A program made the position numbers and the translations under genes. From a virus: a stretch of DNA of 40,265 nt. Below the pieces are notes generated by a model. That model did not search any database, was not told the origin of the DNA, and worked only from the letters and a program-made list of their open reading frames with translations. The DNA lies in the IMG/VR virus record IMGVR_UViG_3300005663_000108, positions 1 through 40,265 of that record; one strand, given 5' to 3'. Shown one piece after another: positions 27,337 through 38,200 of the stretch. How positions within the stretch are numbered: the stretch's first letter is position 1; each line of letters opens with the position of its first letter.

Positions 27337-29222
27337 TGCCGGTAGTTCCTAAAAAAGGTGTTGGGGAGGTAAGGTCAATTGCTCAACCTACTCCCGTATC
27401 TGGCCTGAGCGCTCCTATAGCTGCTTTCGGTGGGGCGGAAGCTCAATCTTTACAAAGGTTTGGATCGGTGGTGGGGGATATTGGTGGTGCTGCATCGGAT
27501 TTGGCAATTCGAAGGCAGAATGACCAAAATGCTTTAGACGTTTTAAATGCTTTAAGTTCGGGAGTTGCGGAAACGGACGTTTTTCTTAAGACGGGTGATG
27601 ACCCCATTTATGGTAGGAAGGGGGGGGATGCCAGAGATATTTCAAATGAGGCGTCACAATTCTTTGACGAAGTGGGGGGCCGCTTATCGGGAGAGCTTAA
27701 TCCCAACGCTCAGAATGCCTTTTCTCTCCAATGGACTAATTTTACGCGCCGCCAGTTGTCCAACATATCCGGATATCAGTTGGATCAAATAGAGTTTGAA
27801 AAAAAGGTAACTCTTGACAGGAGGATGGAATCTCTTAAAAATGAAGTGCTGGCTGATCCCTTCGATTCTTCAACCTTTAATTCTGCTCTACTTCAGGGAA
27901 ATGGGGCGATTCGGGCCTTAATACAGAATGAGCAGTTGGCTAACGATATGTTTGAAGATTTTCGTTCCGATCTCATTCTTTCCAACGCAGCCGTTTTGGG
28001 GTCTACTAGTCCGGAAATTGCTTTAAGTTTTCTTGATCAGTTGGGAACGGTTAATAATCGTGTGGACCAGGTACAGGTTTCTAAACTACGCGTTCAACTT
28101 TTGGACGATTTGGAGAATAAAAACGCCTTTGAGTTGGCCGATATGGCTGCGGGAATTGGGGGGATTGAAGCTCAAGCCGATTTTGTGGATGAGCAAACTG
28201 ACGTTCGCGGTGGAGGATTTACCGTTGATGAAGCGAGGAAGGCCATAACCATCCTCGGGGATCGCGCTCGGAGGGAAGGAATTTCGGATGTAACGGAAAG
28301 GGAAAATAGGCTTAAAATTACCCTTAAGTACGTAAATGATGGAGGAAGAATTGAAGATTTGTCCCTTGAGGAAAAGGCGCAACTCAGGTTTGATAAAAAT
28401 TTGGAATTCATTATTGAATACGAAGGAAAGTTAGTTAGGGGCGAAATGCCGGGTCCGGGAAATACGGGGGTATTTTTAGACTTATTGAAACTTAGTGGTT
28501 CTCCAGACATTGAGGATATTAACAATTTCATTGGTACTCCCATTGAGATTTTACACGCCCAAGGGGTATTATCCGAATCCCAAGCTGAAAAATTAATCAA
28601 AGAACAAAATAAGGCTAGGCAAAATTTAGACGCATTTAAGAAGGACCAGCACGGAATCCGTTCCGAGGCTAAAGTTTTAGAACTCGTTCTTAATGCAGCT
28701 AAGCTGGGGGATAAGGACGTCAAGAACGTGGATGACCTAAGGAGGTCCACCCTTCTTCAGGCTGAGCTTGAGGGACTTAAGGAGGAATTTAGAATTCAAA
28801 ACGGCAGACCACCTACCTCAGATGAACTACAATCTCTCGGATTGGGTTTGTTAACAAAGATAGAGATCCCGAGGTTTAATAAGCAAACTCGAAAATTGTC
28901 GGAAGAATTTGTGGAGAGGGAATTTTTTACTCTCAACCTTACCGGGGAGAGACAAAACATCCCGCGTGCCGTAGCCGGGATCATAGCTGATGGGCTTACT
29001 TTAGTTGATGAGGAGCCTACCCCTGAAAACATACGTGTTCTTGCTCAGGGGGCGTTGGAGAGGGGAATCTTCCTAAATAAACTTTTAACTGCGCAGGATT
29101 ACGCGGACATTTGGCGGGAGATAGTCCCTGAAGAGGAGTCGGTACTTTTGAGAACTCAACGGGAAAAGTTTTTAGCTAATCCCAATCAGATCCGGGGGTT
29201 TTCCTTGGGGGGTAGGCGGTAA
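27336..29222 (+). CDS. Internal virion/ejection protein (T7 gp15-like position)
   Basis: 628 aa, mainly helical, with VSGLSAPIAAFGGAEAQSLQ near the N-terminus, followed by AIRRQNDQNALDVLNALSSG and repeated long helices throughout. No catalytic motif. Gene order and helical make-up place it as the periplasmic ejection-tunnel protein. Similarity to T7 gp15 itself is too low to see by eye. Starts with the last base of the upstream stop (TAATG). Confidence 0.65.
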   Translation: MPVVPKKGVGEVRSIAQPTPVSGLSAPIAAFGGAEAQSLQRFGSVVGDIGGAASDLAIRRQNDQNALDVLNALSSGVAETDVFLKTGDDPIYGRKGGDARDISNEASQFFDEVGGRLSGELNPNAQNAFSLQWTNFTRRQLSNISGYQLDQIEFEKKVTLDRRMESLKNEVLADPFDSSTFNSALLQGNGAIRALIQNEQLANDMFEDFRSDLILSNAAVLGSTSPEIALSFLDQLGTVNNRVDQVQVSKLRVQLLDDLENKNAFELADMAAGIGGIEAQADFVDEQTDVRGGGFTVDEARKAITILGDRARREGISDVTERENRLKITLKYVNDGGRIEDLSLEEKAQLRFDKNLEFIIEYEGKLVRGEMPGPGNTGVFLDLLKLSGSPDIEDINNFIGTPIEILHAQGVLSESQAEKLIKEQNKARQNLDAFKKDQHGIRSEAKVLELVLNAAKLGDKDVKNVDDLRRSTLLQAELEGLKEEFRIQNGRPPTSDELQSLGLGLLTKIEIPRFNKQTRKLSEEFVEREFFTLNLTGERQNIPRAVAGIIADGLTLVDEEPTPENIRVLAQGALERGIFLNKLLTAQDYADIWREIVPEEESVLLRTQREKFLANPNQIRGFSLGGRR

Positions 29223-29223
29223 T

Positions 29224-32200
29224 ATGCCCGAAAAACGATTATTCAACATTGACCCACTGTTGGAAGGGGTAGAAGAGGAGGAAAGTATTCCCCTTATTCC
29301 GACGAATACCATTGCACCACCGCTACAAGTGCTTGAACCTGAGGAACAACCGCCCATTCCTTCGGTGGGTCAACGTATACAGGGTAGGCAGAGGGAAACT
29401 TTTCGCCAGTCACTCTTATCCACTTCCATCATTCCCGTTGACGATCCTAATTTCGAGGTATCTCAACAAACCGGTTTCTCTATGGAAGCCTTAAAGGACA
29501 ATCCGGAAGCGGCGGAGAGGATTAAACAGTCTCTTGACATTACGGATGAGGAGATCGATGATTTACACCGGTTGGCCCCCTTATTCGTTGAACGGTTTCT
29601 TTCCGATCCCAATTTTGCGGCTGCAACCCGCGATGAAATAGAACACGTTTCCGCCTTTGAGCAAAATTTGGAAGATTTGAAAGATTATTTAGGAGACATT
29701 GGGGTTGCTGCTGGTTTAGGAGTAGATAATTATAAGCAGGCTTGGGATGGAGCGGTATGGATGTCCCAGGTTTTAGCTGGGGGGGAGATATCTCCAGAGA
29801 GGATGCAGGAAATTCTTGACCGGGAGGAAGTAATACGCCGTAAGGATGAGGAAATTGAGGAGAGGGGATTTATAACCGGCATTCCCTTGGCGGTAGCTGA
29901 ACAGGGGGTTAATCTCGTCACTAGCGTTCTTGCCATGTTTGCCGGTAGGGCGGTTGGCCGGGGAGTAGGAGCGGGAATTGGTGCTTTGGGGGCTACCCCC
30001 GTTACCGTGGCCGGGGTGAGCGCTACGGGTTCCGCCATTGGCGAAAGGGGGATGCTCTTCCTACACGCAGCTATGCTTGAGGGGGGGCACGCCATGGTAG
30101 ATTACGCTACCATGACGGATGAAGACGGGAATTCCATTACTCCTGAGGATGCTGCCGCCTTTGCTTTGATGACGGGAGGGTTGGCAGGAATGGTGGAGGC
30201 AGCTACCTTCCCCATCGTAGCTAAGGTTCTTCCAGGTGGTCGTACCTTCCTGCTTAGGGAGGCACAGAGGACCGCCGTTCGTAAACTCCTTGCTAATAAG
30301 ACTTCCCGCGAGTTGGTTTTGAGGGCATTTAGGGATTTGGGGGTGGCTGCCAGCGTTGAAGCTATTCAAGAGGGTCTTCAAGAGTTTATTCAAATCTTTA
30401 CGGGGGAATTGGGTAAGTATTCTTCCCCGGACGCCTTTGAGGGACAAGGGCTTGATGACATTTTAAGAAAATTTATCTTTACGGACGAGGAAGGGAATTT
30501 TAAAGCTTTAGCCCAAATATGGCAGGCCATGAGGACGGGTGTCCAGGTAGGATTGGGGGCGGGTGGTCCCGCTACCACGGTACGGGTGGTTAAGGCTGTG
30601 AAGACCGATGGACGGGGACCGTCCATTGAAAGTGCTTTGCCGGATGAGCCAACGATTACACCAATTGATGAGACGGTCGATCCAAACACGGGCCGTCCTC
30701 TAGGTGAGGAGGAATTTATAAATGTCGAGATCGAAGAAGGAGAGGAAGCGGCGGAGGGAGTTGCGAGAGAGGTCGAAGTTCCGATCTCCGAAAGTCCTGA
30801 AGACACTGCCGACGCCCAAATCCTCATGCAGGGAGTTGAAGAATCCAACGCCATCGAAAGGGAGCAAAGATTCTTCGACTACATTGGTGAGTTCGCAAAG
30901 GGGGCTAAATCAATTAAGCGTACCCCCCAAGAAATGGCTGAATACGTTGAGGAAACGGCTGAAGAATTTTTGGGTAACCAATCATTAAGATTTATACGGG
31001 TTGATGCCCAAACCTTATCCAAACATATAAATGAAAATCCGGATGCCTTAGACGATTTTAGGAAGGTCCTTCCGGATTTGGAGGTACGAGTCAACCAGGC
31101 GCTGAGGGTGGATGGTGACGTTCTCTTTCCCCTTGGGGAATACGTCGTTTACGTTGGGGGAACGGATAGTCATGGAAAGCTCAAGGAACATCTTAAGCTC
31201 CGAGCGGGAGCTACCACCGCGTTTGAAGCGGCCTTTCATGAAGATAATCTTAAGGAAGAAGCCGCCCGCCTCATGGAGAATCAGGTTTTAACCCAGCAGG
31301 ACCGGGAGGATTTTGAGAGAATTCACGCGGACTTAACCGAAAAATACCGGGCAGAACTGGAGGAAACGGGGAGGGTGGGTAGTAGCCAAGTTATTATCGA
31401 CCAGGCGGGTCTTGCAGCCCGTGCCGTCATTAACCTTTCCATAGCGTCTGGCAAACCCCTTGAGGAGGTGGCCCCCCCTGGGGTATTTGCTGGCCGGAGG
31501 GAGGGGAGGCGTGCCTTCATTGAGATCGAAGGGGGGGAGAGGCCCGTTGGGGGGATTGTTACCCAACCTAGACCTCTTGGTCGGTCTTTTGCAGACCGTG
31601 AAATATTTTTAAATTCTCTTGCTGTTGCAGTGGGAGGGGGGGAACTCGTCCCTATACATAAGGCTTTTTCTAGTGAACTAATTTCTGCTTTAAAAAATTC
31701 GACATTATTTGAATCTTTAAAGCAGGATCTTCCTTCTCTTCCCTCTGAATTAGGTGAAATTACTGATGAAAGGCTTAGAGAAACAATCCAAGAAGTACTT
31801 AAGGAGCAAATGGAAAGAGGAGCAGAGGTAGAAACTAGATTTAGTAAGAAAGTTAAATTTTTAGGTGAGCATACTGATTTAGAATTTGATGTGGACAGTA
31901 TTGCTCCTAGGATGACTGAGGAAGAGGCGAAGGATCTTGGTGGTCGTGCTAGACCTCTTACTCCTGGTAGCTTTCCTTCTTCACCGGAAGCTATTAGTGG
32001 GAAACCTGATATATTAGATCAGCCCGATATGTCTCGTAGGGGATTTCTTAAAATTCTTGGAGCAGCAACGGCAGCGATATCTGTTGGACCGGTAACGGTT
32101 AGTAAGGAAATTATTTCTCTTAAAGCTAAGGAGGTTATTGGAATAACCGGTTCTGCCATGCGAAACAGTCATTTTTGGCGTAAGTTAGTTTTTGAACAAG

Positions 32201-35200
32201 GTACTTTTGCTTTAGAGATGTTAAAAGACTTTAATTTTGACGTTGACGTTGCAGAAACTTTTGAGGAAATAAAAGAGGAAAAAGAAGGATTAAAGACGTT
32301 AGCAGAAACTTTAATTAATACGGGGGATATTGAGCCAGAACTATGGAAGACGGGAGACGGGTCGGAGATCGGATGGAATTCACAGGAGCAAGCTTTTGAT
32401 ACCTTCGATTCAGGGGGGAAATTTATTGGACAATTTGAAAACGCTCAGGATGCCTTTCGTTCCGTAGGTGCGGAGGCACCCTCAAATGTGTTGAAGGAAT
32501 TAGAGGAAGAAGTTAAGCCACCTTCAGAAAAAATTGAGATTAAAGAATTACCGGTTACTACTCGTAGGGGCTTTTTACCTCAACTTTCAAAGATTTTTTC
32601 TAAGGAATTGGTTGATGTTCTAGGTAATCCTAAATTATTGGGTAATTTAGTTAAGGAGCTTTCGAAGATTGGGGTAGATTCTACTGAAGAACAAGTGGAG
32701 GAAACTGCTACCCTCTTTTTGGAAGAAGAATTCTTAGAAGAGCAGATAGAGGGGGAAGGGGGGGTTATACGGCAGCCTGAGATGAATCGTCGTACTTTCC
32801 TTAAATCTCTAGGGATTATAGCTGGATCGATAGCCGTTGTAGGCAAAGAGGTAACGAAAGCCGTTACTCCATCTTTAACTGATTTGGAATTAATTCAATT
32901 AAGTCCCGAGGAAATTCCTAACTTTGGAAGAATGACCCAAGCTGAAGGATTTATTGATACTTTTGCGGGGATGGATGAAATTCCTAAAGAAATTAAAATT
33001 AAGGTTGCGGGTAGCGTAAAGAAGTTTAATGAGAGATTCGAAGAAGATGAATTTGATGAATTGTTTGAGGAATTCTATGAGGAACATCCAATCGAAGGAT
33101 TTACGGTTGAAGGATCAGAAGAGGATAGTCTTGTAATTATTAAAGAACCCATTACAAAGAAATTCTTTTTTCAAGTAGGGGAAGAACCTCCCGGATTGTC
33201 TAGAGATGATGCTGATATGCTTCGACAGGTTAGTTTTGAGGATGCCCCTACAACTTTAGAAAGGGTTGTAGATTTACTTAGAGACGTGAATCCCACTCTT
33301 TTTGAGAAAGTAATTTCGGAGGTTGATAATAAAACTTCCTCAGTAAAACAACTTAATAATAATGCCTCTAAGTTACAACGTGATATTAATATATTAGATG
33401 ATGAAATTCGATCGGCTAAATTTGAAGATGAAAAGAAGAGGTTAATTAAACAAAAACAGTCTATAATGAAACGCAGAGATAGTATATTAGATGCACTAGA
33501 TACTCTTAGGGCTCCTCCAAAAGAAATAGGTTTTAAATCTGCTACTCCTCAAATTCAATTACCTAAAATTTTTTCTCAAGAACTTTTAAACGTCGTGTCT
33601 TCTCCGGAGCTTCTTTCTAAACTTACAGATGAAGTAATTGCTTTAGGTGAGAAGGTTACTAGTGAGCAGATAGAGGGGGCTTCCCGTCTTCTTCTTGAGC
33701 AACAATTGCCGGAAGGGGCCGAACCTGAAGGTGGAATTGAAGTATTGGACCAATTAGAACCGGTTCAGGTTCCTACCTTTTATTCTGCCGTCCTTCGTGC
33801 CGTGGAGTTATCCTCCCTCCCTAAAGGGACCCCTGAACAGTGGATGGGTATCATTCGAAAGGCCCCCAACGTTAAGAAGGAAGAATTGGAATTCGTAGAT
33901 GTAGAGGGATTTCTTGGGGGGAGGGAGAGCGTTACCCGTGGGGAACTCCAGGAATTCATTAGTAAGCATAACGTGAAGATTGAAACAGTTAATTCCGTCG
34001 AAAGAGGAGAGTTTGATAGAGAGCATTTTGTTCTTAATGAGATTGATTTTTCTATAAGTAATAATCTTAGAGTGGAAATTCGTGATAGATTTGAAGTTAT
34101 TTGGGAAAGGGATCATCCGGATAAAATATTGTCCGCTGATGTAATAAGGGAAAGAAATGAATGGGTTGAAGAGCGAATAACCGAAAATCCTCCTCGTGTA
34201 TGGTCTACTAATTTGGGGTTTGAGATACAGTTTTCTCCTTTAGGTTCAGAGGAGTATAGTATTTCTGGTCCAGATGCGGGATATATAGCTTCCTATACTA
34301 CTTTTGAAGATGCTGAGGAAGCAATTTTTGAAATAGAACGAGGTGGGGGATTTGCTGAACAGACCGTGGATGGGGGTACGAATTACGTTGAACGTCTCCT
34401 GAAATGGTCTAACGCTCCTGAGGGGGTCATCTATAATGAAGAACATTTCGCCGGACATGAAAACGTAATAGGATATTTCCGGGGCAAAACTCGTCAATTC
34501 GATGACGTTTCAGCCTTCATTATAGATGAAATGCAGAGTGGGTGGCATCAACAGGGGCGGGATAAAGGGTATATAACTCTACCCCAACCGGAGGTAATCA
34601 AGCGAAAAAGGGAACTCAATAGGGAGGCTGCAATATTAAGAAAGAATCTTGCAGATAGAATTGGGGAAGTCATAACTTCTTTAGATATCTATAATTTAAA
34701 TCTTCTTGATTTTGTGTTAAATCTTAAACAATACGCTGTAGCTAACGGATTTGAGGTTTCTATTAAGGAAAGACTTGATCCTTCAGATTTTGCGCTTCGA
34801 TTTACGGGGCCTGATTCTATCTCTTGGATGGAATTTATTACAGCTTCTTCGGACTTCAGTGATAAAGATTCTAATTCCAGGCGAGAAGCAATAACATCAC
34901 ATCTTGTACGAAGTAGTGATGCAGAATATCTTAGCTTAATAAAAAAGTTGAATAAGAATCGTTCTGATGTTATTTTTTCAGGAATCTCAAATGTTCCCTT
35001 TAAAAACAACTGGCATGAGCTTCTTCTTAAGCAAGCCATTCGTGATGTGGTGGAGGGGGGGCATGACGCAATTGGATGGTCTCCGTCAAGAATAATTTAT
35101 AAAAGGTATGGAGGTGCTAATTTTAGTTCAATTTCTAAAATTGAATGGGAACGAGACGATGAATCTCAAACGGTTAGATTGGTTGGGCAACCTAGTCATC

Positions 35201-38200
35201 ATAATTTACCTCCCATGGAATTTACTAATATTCCAATTAAAGAGATGGAAGAGTTTATAGGAGCAAGGGGAGTTGCTTCTGATGCTTTAATTCAAGAAAT
35301 TACGGAAGGAAAGAAGGTTAGTGGAATTCTTACTAAAAAGGATGAAAGCAGCGCACTAGGCTTTCTTTTGGCTAAACCTTTTATACACAATCTGTACGAC
35401 AAAAAAGCCGTTCAATACATGCGTAAGATTGGCAAGAAGCACGGGGTTACGGTAGAAAAGCGTGTGGATGATGATGGAAACGAGTGGTGGTTTATGCCCA
35501 TCCCAGACTCTCTTAAGGACGTAGTTCTACGTAAGGGACAGCCACTTTTTCAGGAAGAGGACGGCTCTACTTCCGGGGAAAGTCGGGGATTTTTCTCTCC
35601 TGATGAAAACGTTATTGGACTTACGAGTAAAGCGAATTTTTCAACCTTTATGCATGAAATGGCTCACTGGTATCTTCACACTCTTAACCGTCTATCCCAA
35701 GACCCAGGAGTTCCCGATGTTGTAAGACAAGACCTAGAAGTAGCTTTCCGATGGATGGGGATTACCTCTTTTGATGAGGTTACTCGCGAACATCATGAGA
35801 TGTACGCCGATGGATTTCTTAAGTTTCTACAGGAGGGGTCTTCTCCCACCCTTGAACGTAGGATGCAGGCGGTATTTCACCGTTTCCGTAGGTGGTTATC
35901 CTCCATTTATAAGGAAGGGCAATTGCCGGAACTTAATGATGAAATCCGGGGACATTTTGACCGCATGCTGGCTACGGACGAGGAAATTGCCCAGGCCCGT
36001 GCATCTTCGGGATTCCAACCCGCTTTTGCTTCTGCTAGGGAGATGGGGGTAACGGAACAGGAATTTAATGATTATCTAGATAATGCTGACATGATGGCGT
36101 CAGAAGCGAAACGGCGATTAGATGGGGATGAGCTTCGTAGACAAAAAGGAAAGAAAACTAAGGGATATCGTAACCGTTTTGCCGTTGAAAAACGGCGAAT
36201 TGTAGAAGGAATGAAGAAGCTTCCCGTCCATCAGGCTAAGCAATTCCTCATGCATGGAACTTTGCCTGATGGAAATAAATCCTCCGGAATTCATAAGTTA
36301 GATCATAATAAGGTAATAGAGTTATTTAAGGACAATAAAGATTTAATTAGATTTCCCGGTGGTCCGCATACCATTACCGTCCGGGATGGAACGGGACTTG
36401 ACCCTGAATGGGCCGCTCAGCTTTTCGGATTTGCAGGAGGATTTGAGCTACTTAAAGCGGTATTTGCCCACACCAATGAGAAGGTAAATGTGGAAGCCAC
36501 AAAGATGGCCGGGCTTAATCTTGAGAAAAAGGGGAACATAGCCCCTGAGGTTGATGATAAAACTACTCGCGCTAACGAAGCTGTTCAAAATCATCATCTA
36601 GAAAACGTTCTTCTAGCCGAATTGGAAGCGGCTGAAAGGAAAACTGGAAAGAGGACCATTCCCGTTCGCCGTTTAAAGATTTTTGCTGAGGGGTTCATTA
36701 ACGATACCCCCGTGGGGAAGATTCGTCCCGAAGAACATCTTCGGGAGGGGAGAAAACAGGCCAACCTAGGAATTTCCGCTGCTAGGCGGGGAGATATGGA
36801 AGCCCTAGCGGAAGCTCGCCGCCGTCAGCTTATGTCTCTTTACCTCTACCGTGCCGCTAGGGACAAAACTAAACGTTTGTCTAAAATGGTTACGGATTTA
36901 AAGAGGATAAATAAATCTAACTCCCGTAAGGCCATCGGCGTTGAAGCTATGGAACAGATCGACGACATCATGTTTCGTTTTACCCTGACTCAACGCCGTC
37001 CTCAGGTGACGGCTAAAACTCAAACCCTTGATGAATACTTGGATACGGTATACCCCGTACGGGTAGACCCAGCGGATATAGAGGGACAGGTACATTATAA
37101 ATCTCTTCCCTTTGGTAAATTCGAGGCCTTATACGAATCCATTATGTCGTTGGCTCACGTTGGACGTGACCAGCAAAAGATATTGAAGGAAGGTGAAAAG
37201 ATTGAGCAGGCCCTCTTTGCAGCGGAGCTTAAGGATGTTTTAGAAGAGAATATTCCAGTTTCAGAAGGAAAGATAGAGTTAGACGATCCCTTCTTAAAAC
37301 CTGTGTCCGATACCATACTATCCCTTCATGCCTTAATACGCCGGATGTCCCATTTGGCTAAAGTAATGGACGGATTCAAGGCCAACGGTTTTGTCTTTAG
37401 GAATTACATACTTCCTGCCGCTAAGGGGAGTGATGATTATTTTTCCCGTATGCGGGACATTACGGATAAGGTTGCTAAGTTATATGAGAGGTATGAAGGT
37501 CGTGACCTTAGACGGAAGATCCCCATTAAGAATGAAGAATTTTCCCTTCGTAAAGAGAAGATGTTGGCCATCGTTCTTAACATGGGTAATGAGGAGAACC
37601 TTGATCGTCTTTTGGAAATGGAACAGTACCATAACCACATTAGTGCAAAATCCCTTGAGAACATAAAGAATTCCCTTGAGAAGAAAGACATGGATTTTAT
37701 TCAAGGAATATGGGACCTCATGGAGTTCCAATGGGATGACGTGGTTGCCTTGGAGAGGCGAACGACGGGGAGGACCCCTAAGAGAGTGCAACCGACTGCC
37801 ATAGTAACTCTTTGGGGTACTTACCGTGGTGGGTATTATCCCATCGTTTATGACCCCCGGAAGGTATCGAAGGAGGAAAAGAGAAAGGCTCGCCGTAATC
37901 TTACCGCTGAAGAATTTCTTAAACAAAGACAAGGATACGCTTTCGCCATGACTAGCCGGGGGCATACCCTCCCCCGCAAATCGTCTGCCGGTCAAATTCT
38001 TAATCTAGACATGGCCTCCGTCATCAGTAGGCATTTTGACGACGTTATTCTTGATATTACTCATCGTGAAATCATCATGAATTTTAATAAGATGATGCAG
38101 AACAATGAAATTTCCGGTACTATGCAGAAGCACCTAGGGAATGCAGCGTATCGATCAACCTTTGTTAATTGGGTTGATCGTATGGCGCAATCGGACGACA

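Noticed and set aside
28172-28750. 192-aa leftward frame opposite the ejection protein
   Set aside because: Antisense shadow: Ser/Leu-rich low complexity and no start signal.
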